NCBI GenBank assembly: GCA_021234155.1
Contig: JAJEKV010000006.1
Coordinates: 4,997,727 to 5,061,726, forward strand
Source: Isoetes taiwanensis
Taxonomy: Eukaryota; Streptophyta; Lycopodiopsida; Isoetales; Isoetaceae
Direction of reading: 5' to 3'
Length of the DNA: 64,000 nucleotides
The notes under the pieces are model-generated. The model saw nothing but the letters and a program-made list of their open reading frames with translations. It was not told where the DNA came from and did not search any database. The translations under genes were made by a program, and so were the position numbers. Below are positions 33,601-44,479 of the stretch, piece after piece (position 1 is the first letter of the stretch; each line of letters opens with the position of its first letter).

Positions 33601-35093
33601 GCATGAGTATTTTCTGCTTAATTCCTCCTTTTCTCTAGCTTTACATGGGCAAATTTACATGCCAACTGCATTCTATTAATGTGTGCTTGTCCATTGGCTT
33701 TGATGGGATCATTTATATTTTTTTTGCTTACGTCACATTTATTGTATCCCCTGTTTAGCTTGATCGTTTATTTCCTTAAAACTAAAAGGAAAGATTCATT
33801 TTATGCTTTTCTAGTAAGACATTTTTGACGTCATCTTTCTTATTAACAAGCAGGTGAAACCTAGAGAAAGGAGAGATTCAGAGATCAGGTTAGTCTTTGG
33901 TTAAGTCAATTAAAATGCTTTGAAGTTTAGGCTAGGCGTATAGACTTTACCATTTCTATTTGCTTTTTCTTTTATGCCTAGCTTCTGTTTAGTGCATATG
34001 TTAATTACAATTTTTTGGGTGGTCCTGGGCATTTTCCTTACATGAAGATTTTTTTATGGCAGATATGTGAGACATGTAATAAACTCTATGCACAACGACA
34101 GTGAAGAAAATATTCAAGTGGCACATCCTCGGTATTGCTTATTTTTTCCTGAAAACGTGTTTTGAGATTCAAGGGCCAGCTGTTTGTAATTGGTTATTAT
34201 GTTATTTTATGGGCAAATAGACAACCCCGTTTTATAAGTAGCCTTAAGAAGTTTAGTATGCTGCCAAAGACTTGAAGTTAGAATAACTAAGAAATGTTTG
34301 TTTCTCTTATGGTTCTTTGAAGAATGCATGGGATGGCCATTGTCTTTATGGGAATTTGGAAAGCTTGAGTTGCCGCAAAGAGATGCTTTCAAAGAGGGAT
34401 ATATTAAAACTTTACTGCCCACCTATGGATGAGAGGGTGATTAACTTCTATCTTGGTTCTAACAGCTTATTTTTCCTGGTTCGGCAGCTTTTTGTATCTG
34501 AAGAACTTTTATGATATATCCGATGAAACTGCGTACATTGGAGGGACAACAAATAAGAACTTGGGAGCCAGCCTACTTTGTAAGTACCCTTGAATACCAG
34601 ATTCGTTCTTTCATATTAGTGAAAAAGGTTTTCTATGGATGTAATACAGTTTCCTTGATGGCTTCCAGCAATCACTTTAAAATGTGTTGCATCCAGTGTT
34701 GGGGAAGTAGCTCCTGTTACTAAGAAACTTCCATTATCAACATCGGTTCGTAAGAGAATTATTTTTTCCCTTTCCTTTTCCTTTTTTCTTGTTTCTTTTT
34801 TATGCATCTTTGAACTGTAAAAAACATTCACTCAAGCATGGTTTCTACTTCAGTTGGGGAGGTTGAAACATGTGTGTGAAGGTCTGTTTAAGCTGAAAGC
34901 AACAAAGCAACATTTGTTTGTAGAAGACAAGGTATTTAAGTAATTTGGGTTGATGAAGCTTTTCTTCTGTTTTCTTACAATTTCTTGGTTACAGGAAGTC
35001 CCTCTTCCACTCCCGTTGGAAGATGACTTGCAAACTCTAGGTGATTTGGAGCTTGGGCCTACATCATGCATTCTTGTAGATGAGTTGGCCTGA
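30615..35093 (+). CDS. TBCE: Tubulin-folding cofactor E
   Basis: Fifteen exons with GT-AG introns join in frame to 541 codons (Arabidopsis TFCE/PFIFFERLING is about 530). Exons: 30615-30924, 31046-31216, 31294-31340, 31929-32066, 32156-32230, 32740-32870, 32986-33119, 33180-33241, 33328-33435, 33854-33888, 34063-34131, 34488-34579, 34669-34745, 34854-34931, 34995-35093. The N-terminus is a CAP-Gly domain (RLGTVKYIGEV, WIGVDWDD, GRHNGTLNGVRYF), then leucine-rich repeats (LDLTGNLL, LKILHLSNNRL, LRLLNLEDNCI, LASVDAL, VRVSENPVSDPARGGVPRY), and a C-terminal ubiquitin-like domain (LFKLKATKQHLFVEDK ... LVDELA). It binds alpha-tubulin and helps assemble alpha/beta dimers in the cytosol. Frame shifts seen in a naive reading disappear once the 121-bp first intron is recognised. 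No break is visible. Confidence 0.92.
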
Positions 35094-36176
35094 CATTCAA
35101 ATTTGGATGTGTCACGGAATGCATTAATTCAGTGAATGCATTGTAGAGTTTGAGGTTAATACATTTCTTCCCCATTGTTTTTGGGATATGAAAATCTTAA
35201 TAAGCAATATAAAAGGTCCAGAAACTATTTGTATTGGAGTGACTTATCTAGTGCTTCTTGCTGAGACATGGATGTCATATATGTAATTGTCAAAACTATT
35301 CCCATAGCTGGTTTAGAGAGTTACATTGTTTTCCAGGTCCTTTTATACCCCTTCTTTCTCTCTCCTTCTCATCGGCTCGTCTGCATCTCTTTTTCATTTT
35401 GCATATCAGAAGAAAAATAGGTGTTTCTACAAGTTAGCATTACCTTCTTGGCTATGGCTGCCCTTCCATCTATAATGTTTTCGATGCAAGAATGGCTCTA
35501 AAATCTGGAGCTCAGCTTGGATTAAAAAGCTAAGACTGGCGTTGAATCAAAATGGTTCGACAAGAATGAGATGCCTGCGCACAAAGGCAGAACCCAACTA
35601 GAAGAATCATGCCTTAAGCTCGAATCTTCGATAGAATCTCACTGTAGCCAACAACTCTTATATACATTACCTACCTACCTATCTATGGGATGGTCTTGAA
35701 TTCCCGTGAGACACTAACTTAAGCAACTAATGTAAATTAACCCGTGCATAAAAAATTGAACCTTCATGTTGGTTTTGGAGGGAGGTTTAGCTTGGGGCCG
35801 AAGAATTAGGGCACATAACTAACAGGAAAAGAACCATTGGAAAAAAAAAAGGGCATATAGGATCGATCTGGGCATGCCTCAAACCACGAATTAAAAAAAA
35901 ATAAAATCCAGGGCTTATTTAAGACAGGGAGGGAGGAACCAGCAGGGGCTAGCCGGTCGGAATGGCCTTCAGAGGACGGTCGTCAAACCAAACGTTACTT
36001 CCTTTTGCCACCTACAAATTTCCTTTCTGCCTTCCATTTTTCCCATTCAATCCTTCCTCAATCCATTTTCCTCAGAAAAAGCCCACTCTTTTGCCGATCA
36101 ATCCATTTGGACACATCGTTTAATCCATTTTTCCAGCACCCATCGGAGCTTTTCTTCCATCTTCCCAAATCCGACA
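35094..36176. other. TBCE 3' flank and PDC promoter/5' UTR
   Basis: 35,094 to about 35,400 is the probable TBCE 3' UTR. The stretch from about 35,900 to 36,176 is pyrimidine-rich (TTCCTTTTGCC, TTTTTCCCATTCAATCC) and reads like the leader of the PDC gene. Nothing else is recognised. Confidence 0.4.
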
Positions 36177-36420
36177 ATGGGCGAAGCTCCAAATCACTCT
36201 TCTCCTTGCAGCCCAACTCTTGGGAGCTATATTGCCCGCCGTTTGGTGGAAATTGGAGTTAGGGATGTATTTTCGGTTCCAGGGGATTTTAATTTGGTGC
36301 TTCTTGATCAAATAGTGGAGGAGCCCGGTCTAAATCTCATTGGCTGCTGTAATGAGCTCAATGCAGGATATGCAGCAGATGGCTATGCTAGGTCCAGAGG
36401 TGTTGGTGCCTGTGTTAACC
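36177..36420 (+). pseudogene. PDC: Pyruvate decarboxylase first exon, truncated
   Basis: From the ATG at 36,177 the frame reads about 80 residues typical of the plant PDC N-terminus: SPTLGSYIARRLVEIGVRDV, FSVPGDFNLVLLDQIVEE, LIGCCNELNAGYAADGYARS and RGVGAC. This is the TPP-binding Pyr domain with the conserved glutamate of CNELNA, which activates the cofactor. After GVGACV the expected VTFTVGG block is missing and the sequence passes directly into a minus-strand retrotransposon gag. The rest of PDC (about 500 residues) is not found in the window. The exon itself is undamaged, so this could be a recently interrupted gene whose remainder lies elsewhere or has been lost. Confidence 0.85.
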
Positions 36421-36860
36421 TGCACAAGAGTCTTTCCCATGTCTATCAGGCACGTCTCCCACCAAACACGTGCAAATCCTCCCAGCATTGGCTGTGCAAG
36501 GAGCGCCTTTACTGATTCCTTTGCCTTAATCAAATCAAAATAAAACTCCACTCGATGGAGCCATACATCCGCATCATCCCTGGTTGTGTTCTTCCTAGTG
36601 AACAAGACCCTCTTGGTATCCTTCTGTACCTTCTCTATAGCTTTCTCCGCTTCACTCTTTTGACGGGATGCAGTCTGCTGCAAAGCCTGTTGAATTGCTT
36701 GCAGAATACTTGTAGCATCGGGAGCTCCATCAGCTCCAACTCCACCTGCACCACTAGCATCACCATTCCATGGTTCCCTCTACTCTCTGCATAATATAGA
36801 AACATCATTAGCCAACCCCCTCAAGATGCTCAATCTAATCTCAAAGCATTCCAGATCAAC
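36421..36860 (-). pseudogene. LTR retrotransposon gag N-terminus
   Basis: The minus-strand frame (36,683-36,421, continuing upstream to about 36,860) reads ANDVSILC, then a Q/K-rich helical stretch (AIQQALQQTASRQKSEAEKA) and a retrotransposon capsid-like block: DADVWLHRVEFYFDLIKAKE, LAQPMLGGFARVWWETCL. The WLHRVEFYF and ARVWWE motifs are those of plant Ty3 gag. It is cut at 36,421 where PDC exon 1 begins, so only the 5' end of the element is present here. Confidence 0.7.
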
Positions 36861-36863
36861 TAT

Positions 36864-36875
36864 GCTCTGATACCA
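36864..36875 (-). other. Primer binding site (tRNA-iMet)
   Basis: The minus strand reads TGGTATCAGAGC exactly, complementary to the 3' end of plant initiator tRNA-Met. It lies two bases from the LTR terminus at 36,878 and just upstream of the gag frame, which fixes element orientation as minus. Confidence 0.9.
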
Positions 36876-36877
36876 AC

Positions 36878-37300
36878 TGTAACGGGCTTCCGAAACTGGC
36901 CTCTCCGAGGCAGCTTGGGATCCTGTTGGGTTCATTACATTACTACTAGCACTTGACAAGGGAGGTTGGGCTAATTAAATATCTTATGCAACTTGTAAAC
37001 CTATCCTATATTATAATATTACAACGCGAACGTTTCTCTTCCCCAACTCGTCTATACATGCTAGAACATGCAGAATTTGAACCTACATTTTGTTGCCTTG
37101 TGTTCAGTGCCTGCACGATAGAAGAATATTGACCATAACGACTCGTTATGAAAGATGTTTTGCATTAAATCAAAAGAATCTAAGTTCCGAACATACAAAA
37201 ATTGAACTGTGTTTGAGCATGGGGAATTCTAACCTCTGTAATTTAAGGAGCCCTATAAATACTGCTCCATGGATAGATCTAAACTTAAGTCTTTGGGCCA
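36878..37300 (-). mobile_element. 5' LTR of the PDC-interrupting element (right edge approximate)
   Basis: On the plus strand the LTR begins TGTAACGGGCTTCCGAAACT; on the element strand it therefore ends ...CCCGTTACA, next to the primer binding site. Its far boundary could not be found; sequence from about 37,340 belongs to another LTR family. Confidence 0.5.
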
Positions 37301-37339
37301 CTTGAAGCAAAATAGAAAGACACCGTATATTAATAGTCA

Positions 37340-37903
37340 TCCTAAAACCTATGATACTGACTCTAGAAGTAACACACATAATAGATTTTAAATTATTAAA
37401 ATCATGCAGCATATCATGAGAGAGATTTAATGTACTGCGAATCATCTATTTATATACATATCATGAGAGAGATATAAAGTATTGCCAATCATCCATTGAT
37501 GTATTCTACCAGTTAGCCCTAACAACTTATCAATAGGAGTTTAGTGAGGAAATTCTCACCAAAAATATTTGCACTTTGTTTTTTGTATTGAAGGCATGTT
37601 TGCCACTTGTCTAAATTTAGCAAGTTTTGATTGCATACACAAGTTTATGCTTTTATGGTTTATAAAGCTACGATGTACGTAACCTCCTAGAAAACAACCA
37701 CTAATATGAAGGGGATGCAAGGGGATACTTTCCAAGAGTACTAACAGCTCACTTGGCAAAGGTGTATGTCTCACAACATGTTAGTGTCTCGCAGCTTTGC
37801 AACTAGAAGGTTGCGAGTTTGAACCTACTTCATACAATTACTTTTGCATCCGTGTGATGACCATCTTTATAAATATGAGTATAATACCCATATGATCGTC
37901 ACA
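37340..37903 (-). mobile_element. 3' LTR of a second gypsy element (left edge approximate)
   Basis: On the minus strand this begins TGTGACGATCATATGGGTAT at 37,903, directly after a purine-rich tract (AGGAGGGGAATAG, plus-strand 37,904-37,916). It aligns with the plus-strand LTR that starts at 43,876 (TGTGACGACCATATGGGTAT), including the segment with GTTCAAACTCGCAACCTT. The left edge is inferred from the size of that other LTR. Confidence 0.6.
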
Positions 37904-40100
37904 CTATTCCCCTCCTACGATGACGACAAGCCTTCGGACTTGGAGCCGGAGTACTTGGACTTGACTTATCCAGGCAACGTCGGTGGAATTCCACAATTTT
38001 TTAAAGACATTAGTCAGATTTTCTGCAGGTTTATAGATTCGAATGCTTGGAGAATATCCTTTCCAAACAACAAAGTAATACAACTGCCAAAATCTCTCGA
38101 ATTCCTCGTGGTCATCAATTTTCAAAATCTCTCGAGCTTCTCGTGGTCATCAATTTCAATTGGTGGAGGCAGTGGATGGACTTGACTTGGGAAAGGATTA
38201 GATGTGTATGTCACTAATAGTGAAACATGAAATACTAGATATAGACAAACAACCAGAGGGAGCTCGAAACATCGTTGATTTGGGCCGTAATCCGATAGTG
38301 ACCGCGACGATGATAGTCAAGCTGTTATAGGGACATGTGGTAGGGAGGTCCCTACATAGAAGCCAGACCCGGTCACCAACATGAAATGCAGGAGCTTCAT
38401 GACAATATAGATCGATATAATGCCGATAGCGTTCTTATGCACAGAGAAGATGGTGCTTAATATCTGATTGAAGAGCCTAGAGATCTTCAAACTGAGGCTC
38501 ATTATTGGGATTGATAGAGTCATATTCAGGGCAGTAAGAGAAACGAGGATGCTGGCTAGAGTTCAGAAAGAATATAGTCTGGCCAGTTATTATAGGCAAA
38601 CTCAGCTAATGGACATGAATGAAAGTTAACGAATGATCGACATGTAATAGCTCCGAAAGCTGCTTAAAAAAACTTGCAATAAATTGAGATCCACGACCAC
38701 TGACGATGGTGTTTGACAATTCACTGAGTCTAATTACTTTATAAAAAGAACATTAGTTGTTCCTTCATAGGTGACGAAAGCAATACAATGAGCCATCTTA
38801 TCATGACACTGAGAGAGTGGCAGCTCTGGAATAAAGTCCATAGAAATGCTCTTCTAAGATCCTTCTAGAACTGAAAAGACTATGAGAAGATGTCTTGAAG
38901 CCTTCGCTCAATAAAAAATATCACATGGCCAAATAAAAACTTTGATAAGTGGCAAAGCTCAGGCCATTAGTACTCTCGACTAAAGTTTATGAGTCTTGGC
39001 TGCTCCAAAATGTTCGATCATAGGCAGATCAACAAGGATGGAGAACTCAAAGTTTAGAAGCACCATGTTACAAAAGCCCATTGCGAAACATAAGTTCATC
39101 TCGAATTTCAGAATGATTACAGTCCTACAATATTTGCCGTGAAGATGATGCTGAGCTAAGATGTGAAAATATGTCTTGAGTTAGTGGATCAGAGGGGAGA
39201 GATGCCCAAACAGATTCCAGAATGCATCCTAAAATCTTTTGAATAAAACCATAAATGGAACCGGTCATGCTCTAAATTAATCTGTGATTGCTGATTAAAT
39301 GCTTGATCTCCCAGTTTAGGCTCAAGATAGGAGCATCGGGACAAGGCACCTGGCTTTTCTCTAAGAGATCTAGGATAATACTTGGTCATGAAATCAATAA
39401 AACAATACCTGAGTATGCCGCCAGGATTAGCGATTGAACAATAGAACATACTAAGAATGTTCCAGCTTTTGTTAACCAGGATAGGTGAATCATGGCTGAC
39501 CCGTTTCTTGGGGGTCTAGAGGCAGTTCTCTAGTTCCAAGAGTAGGTCACGAAGGTCCTAGAAGCGGGAATTTACGCCGTTACACTGTAATGCCTGCGGT
39601 CGATCCCTCAGGCAAGTGCTCCTGTGATCCCAGTCAGTTTGCCATCTGCATCGACGCTTTCACCCATTCACATAGGTTCTTTCAGGCGGTCCTCTTCCCT
39701 AGAGTTAGTTGATGCCATTGGATCCTCTTTCTAGGAGTCAGTGGGACATCACCACAGGCGGTTATCTATCGTCCTGAACATCTCCACACCTCGAAAAATC
39801 AATCATAAATTGGATAATTGATTTTTGCAGTCTAAACTTTTGAGCGTTATAGGCGATCGGATGCAGTTCCTGATCACTCCCCTCAAAAATCATACGCATC
39901 TATTTCAATAATGTATGGATGAGATGGATCAGGATGGGCAAGGATTAAACTTTTGGTGAAAGCGTGCTTCAAGAAATTGAAAGCACTTTCTACTTCAATT
40001 GTCCATTCAAAAGATGTCTTGTTTGCAATGAGATGCATTTGCTTGGTTAAAGACTACTTTAAAGCCCAAGCCTACCAAATGGTTTATTGACATCAAACTT
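37904..40100 (-). pseudogene. Ty3/gypsy pol remnant with chromodomain
   Basis: Read on the minus strand, the parts keep order toward the LTR. An RNase H start (TSFEWTIEVESAFNFLKHAF, then LAHPDPSHPYIIEIDAYDF) lies at about 39,895-40,020. A post-RNase H block (REKPGALSRCSYLEPKLGD) lies at about 39,290-39,360. Integrase-like debris spans 38,300-39,100. A chromodomain-like end (FVVWKGYSPSIRIYKPAENL) is at about 38,005-38,070. Stops and frameshifts are numerous. About 300 bp at 39,490-39,790 does not fit pol and may be a separate insertion. Confidence 0.65.
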
Positions 40101-40189
40101 TTGACTAAGCTGGATGCACAAGTACATTCTTCAGATTAACTATTTTTCCTTCAAGATCAAATAGTTCAAGAACTCCATTATCTTCTACT

Positions 40190-41372
40190 CTTTACAAATC
40201 TCCATTTCCTACTTGAATATGACTAGTTCCTTTCCCTTCGCACTGCTTCAAGATTTTGGTGGAGCAAGCTATCGATATTTCACCTCCACTATCTAAAATA
40301 AACAAGTCATCATTCAGTTCACCATCATTTCTGCCAGCTACTAAAGTTTTAGAGTTACTTACCTCTATATTTTCATCATCATTCTCTGCATCTTTTGGGG
40401 TAACTTGCTTAGCAATATTTGTAGTAGGTATTTTCCTTTTTTCCTTCCTTTAGGGTCTATTCCTCCTCCTCTTTTATCTCTCCCTCTTTCTTTATCCATT
40501 TCTTTAGATGTAGGACAATTGAAGGCAAAGTGGTCATGTCCTCCACATGTGTAACAATTATTATGCTTGTTTTCTCTACTCGACTTAGGGTAATTTGCTA
40601 TTAGATGGACAAAAAAATCACAAGCATAATAAGGTTTCTATTTTACCTCTTCCTTGAGAGTTTGATCCTCATCTCCTTTTTGCAAAATAGCTTCTTGCAT
40701 TGTCATCATCATCAATAATTATTTTTTTATGTTCTAGTTCTGTTCTCAACATTTTCCCTACTGCATTCCTAGTCTTTGCCATGTTTCTTATAAACGCTAA
40801 CAGTTGGCCAATGTGTGCAACAACTCTAGCCACTTGTAGCACTTGCTGCTCATGCGATAAACAAACTCCAGCTCCTTCAAGGTCTCAACTACATTATCAA
40901 ACTTCTGAAAAAGGGTATTAGCATCATCCTTTTTTTTTTATCTTAGGCTTTCTAAATTCTTGATCTAGTACGTCAATTTGAGACAAGGTTTATTTTCATA
41001 GTTATCAAGCAGATATTTTCACATTTGCCTTGGACTTTTCCCTCTTATTTTTATCACAATACTATATTCAACTTTGCTCATAATAATTCCTCGAGCTCTT
41101 GTAATCACTTCCACCAATTGCACTTCTAGTAATCACTTGTTCAACAGTCCTGTCACCTGCAAATCTATCATTAGTAGGAAAGCTACTATAGTTTACAGCC
41201 ACATTTCTGGCTTGAACACTTGCAACACCATTAGTATCTTCATCTTCAATGCGGTATCATGATCTTCTACCTCAAGAATATTTTTCACCTTATCCTTCCA
41301 AACCTGAAAGCCAAGTCCACCTTTAAACACTTCAATAGCTCCCAATAGTCCTGCTCCAAATCTATTCGCCAT
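40190..41372 (-). pseudogene. Copia-type gag, broken
   Basis: The minus-strand frame opens MANRFGAGLLGAIEVFKGG at 41,372. It continues through decayed capsid sequence to a clear CCHC knuckle (NCYTCGGHDHFAFNCP, about 40,510-40,560) and then an LDSGGEIS stretch (about 40,280-40,300) that is probably the protease active site. Multiple stops make it dead. It lies just downstream of a primer-site-like sequence and an LTR. Confidence 0.7.
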
Positions 41373-41383
41373 TATATTGTTTC

Positions 41384-41398
41384 AAGCTTTGATATCAA
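41384..41398 (-). other. Degenerate primer binding site of the Copia element
   Basis: The minus strand reads TTGATATCAAAGCTT. It differs at two positions from the tRNA-iMet site TGGTATCAGAGCTT and lies between the LTR and the gag ATG. Confidence 0.55.
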
Positions 41399-41399
41399 C

Positions 41400-41960
41400 G
41401 TTCGAACTCAAAGAAATTATTTGGTATTTCTTCTTAACAATCTATTGGATAAACGAGTCAAATATGCAACCTTGATGTTGTTTTAGGTCTTCAACTATAG
41501 TGCACAATGACCTTTTAACTCAAACCATGACTTAACCATTCAAAAAATATCGAGACAATTACTATTCAGTTGGTATTAATGCAAACACTGTAGCAGTATC
41601 AAAATAATCCCAGAGCCCAAGTACAAGATCAGAGCCAATCAATCAGGGCTGATCTTCTCACAATGAATAATGCAATGCTCCAACCAATGAATACAATCAG
41701 TGTATTCGCAGCTTAAGACTTGGTTCTCCGATGATTTTGTAGCACCAAGCTCGATCTTTTCAATATTGTCTATTTTCTATTTGTGCAACTAAGACTGCTA
41801 TTTATAATAATGTGTATTCGAATGTTACTCAAACTATTTCCTAGTCATAACCTTAAGAAATAATCTCAATCATCCTTTGATAACCTAACGTAGCAAGTTC
41901 ATATGCTTGAATCAACGTTCACTATTTATATCTCCACTGTTACAACCTTGCATATGTGTA
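41400..41960 (-). mobile_element. Copia LTR shared between a pol end and a gag start
   Basis: On the minus strand the order is: Copia pol 3' end (to 41,985), this segment with a TATAAATAG box (about 41,805-41,820), the primer site, then gag. It therefore behaves as one LTR serving as 3' LTR of one unit and 5' LTR of the next. Exact TG...CA termini were not resolved. Confidence 0.5.
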
Positions 41961-41984
41961 GTTATACTGCAACTGCTTAGCTTA

Positions 41985-42640
41985 TTCATCTCCATATGCA
42001 GCTTCACTAAAGTTATCATGATCAACAATTCTATCATCCCCCTTCATGATAACTTTCCGTGTGTATAAGCAATTCAGCCTGCCAGTCAACCATTTATTTT
42101 TGTGACCACTCGAAGCTTTTGTAAAGATGTCAGCTAGCTGCAAATCTGTTTGAATGTATTCCAACTATATAAGTTTCTTACTGACCATATCTCTAATGAA
42201 ATGCATTTTCAACTGTTTGTTCTTTGACAAAGAAATAACAATTCCAATTAATAGTTGTGGCTGTCATAACATCACTGTATTGTCATTACATGTTGAGCTC
42301 CCTTAAGAGTCTTTGTATCTATACAATTTCCTTTCGTATCAATGTACATGTTGCATATTCTAACTCATCTGTGGATAAGCAATAAACATTTGTCTTGCTT
42401 CTCCAACTTATGGAAGCTCCAGCAAGCATTAGTACATACCCTGATGTTGATTTTCTCTCATCCAAATCGCCACACTAGTCTATATCGCAATAAGCTCTTA
42501 ATTTGAAATCAACTGAGTTAATTACCAATCCTACCTTTATTGTTCCCTTCAAATATCTGAGCACCTTTTTACCAGACATTTTTTAGGATTGTTAATGTAT
42601 CTGCTCAAAACATTAACAATGAAAGATATGCCAGGTCTAT
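41985..42640 (-). pseudogene. Copia pol 3' end (RNase H), broken
   Basis: The minus strand reads FIVNVLSRYINNPKK, then FKLRAYCDID*CGDLDERKS, TSGYVLMLAGASISWRSK and EYIQTDLQLADIFTKASS before a stop at about 41,985. These are canonical Copia RNase H landmarks (the DxDWAG region, TSGY, and QxADIxTK). In-frame stops replace several codons. It directly precedes the LTR. Confidence 0.8.
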
Positions 42641-42699
42641 TGGCGCAGCAACAAGGCTAGTTGCAGCACCATGAGGAGTTGCAGTGCCTCTGTGTGCCA

Positions 42700-43875
42700 C
42701 ATCTATGTCCTCAGATGGGGTGGACAGAGAACCAACACCTTTTCTTGGACTAGAGCAGCGGCACCTTCATCACGTCTTATGCCCTTGAGCGAGCTAGCTC
42801 TTGTCAATGGTATTCCTGTTGCCCCAAGGCGAGGTCATGGCCTACATACAGCAAGGTGCCCTTCAACTTCACCCCCTAATGGAGTATAGCATCTCTCATT
42901 AGTGTATTTGACACTGTGAATTTCACGACACATGGCATATCCAAGCGCTAAATACTAAGGCGAATTGCTTTGACAATGGACACTGCAGCATGAAACTTCA
43001 TCCTCGAGAGGGTCATGGTCTGGAGCCAGTCATTGAGGTTCTCTCGTGCAGCTTTGGGAAGACCTCAATCCATAACATTGTGGCATCTATTCTTTCGCTC
43101 TTGTTGCTCCCTAAGCTGTACTACAATATCTGCGCGGGCCGCGGTGGGTGTCGTCGGATGCCCCTGGGGTCCTGAGCCTGCATGATCTGGGTGGGGCTAT
43201 CTATACTACCTTGTTGAAGTATGAGGCGATGTGGGAGCTGTGAGAGCTTGTTGCTGGATAGCATTTGCTTGTATGGGTTGTGTATTGCATCGAGTGATCA
43301 TGGGTAACAGTTGCAGTAGGCTTAGCCTGCAACACTTAGATCTAAGAGTTTAGCACTTGCGGCTGATCATGAGCATCAGCATGAGGGCTCTTCCCTTGCT
43401 GAGCTAGTGCATTGCATAGGTCTCACATATTAGAATCTCGTATAACATAGCTTTGTTCTAACATCTAAAGCCCAACGTCAACCTCCATGTTCCGAGAAGA
43501 CGATGTTATCTCTAAAGTGATGACCTTGTCTTGAAGGGACTGGATGTGTTGGCATTGCAACCAATTTTCTTTGGTGGCTACCTAGATAAACTTTTGAGGT
43601 GGTGGCCGTGGCCATCTTCTCAGCTTTTGAAAAGTTGAAATATAGCTTTGGTCGTTTCTTGCTCAAGATATTTTCTGTCGTGAGCCATGGTGTCAATACT
43701 CGCAGACATGGTGGCCAGATGAACATGTTGGTCAGCAAGACCCAACTTATCTTGCTGCCTTTCAAGCTGCACGAGGTGGAGGCTATCCTCAAGCTGTTGT
43801 ATGTGGGTCTCAATGCCAGAAACACGTTGCTTCTCTCTAACCAGTTGCTGTTTAAGCAACTTGGGTACTAAGGAC
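42700..43875 (-). pseudogene. LINE ORF1p (coiled coil plus RRM type), broken
   Basis: A minus-strand coiled coil (LLKQQLVREKQRVSGIETHI, QQLEDSLHLVQLERQQDKLG, residues over 43,620-43,865) is followed after a degenerate stretch by DIVVQLREQQERKNRCHNVM and GLPKAARENLNDWL (about 43,010-43,125). VKFTVSNTLMRDAI and LKGTLLYVGHDLALGQQEY (about 42,790-42,920) come next. This is the L1-type ORF1p layout: coiled coil, RRM-like domain with its R-N-x-GLP strand, and C-terminal domain with the KGxxLYVxxDL signature. It is broken by stops and cut by an LTR at 43,876. It may be ORF1 of the TTCTA-tailed family, but that link is untested. Confidence 0.65.
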
Positions 43876-44440
43876 TGTGACGACCATATGGGTATTCGTA
43901 TTATACGAGCATTATACTCGTATGTACAAAAGATGGTTGCCACATGGATTCAAAAAAATAGTTGCACAAGGCAAGGTTTGGATTCACAATCTTTTAGTTA
44001 CAAGACCCCGACCTTTGCCAAGTGCACTACCAATATTTATTGATTTATCTTTTTTATATACAGCATTACTTCCAAAAAGTTCTAGAATATTTCAAAACTA
44101 TGTGCATCTGTGACATTTGGCACAATCTGGTCCATTGGAGTGGCGCAATCCTGACCGTTGGCCTAGATATATATAGAGGCACCTCCGTCTTGTCAACCCA
44201 TTCTGGTTCAACATCAGTCTTGAGCCTTCTAGCTCAAAGTTCTAATCAATCAAGTATTTCCAGTATTTCAGGATATTCTTTATATATTTCTTACGTATTT
44301 TCCTTTATTTTTGCGTAGGTTCATGATTATAGTTTGAACTGGAATCCCTTATGGTTCTTTCCTGCTCTATTTTTTTGGTCCATTTAGTGTTTCCTTTCTC
44401 TACGGAGGAGATTTCATCCTTGTTACAGTAAGTGCAGTAG
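43876..44440 (+). mobile_element. 5' LTR of a gypsy element (right edge approximate)
   Basis: It starts TGTGACGACCATATGGGTAT with a short palindromic region (TATTATACGAGCATTATACTC) and includes a TATATATAGAGGC promoter box (about 44,168-44,180). It is followed by a gag frame in the same orientation. The same LTR family occurs inverted at 37,340-37,903. Confidence 0.6.
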
Positions 44441-44479
44441 CTTGTTCAAGTATGTCAGCAATTGCAGCTAGACAATACG

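Noticed and set aside
39793-39826. AAAATCAAT...ATTGATTTT hairpin as a terminator or MITE end
   Set aside because: A-T-only arms of nine bases in AT-rich decayed DNA are expected by chance; no related copy was noticed in the window.
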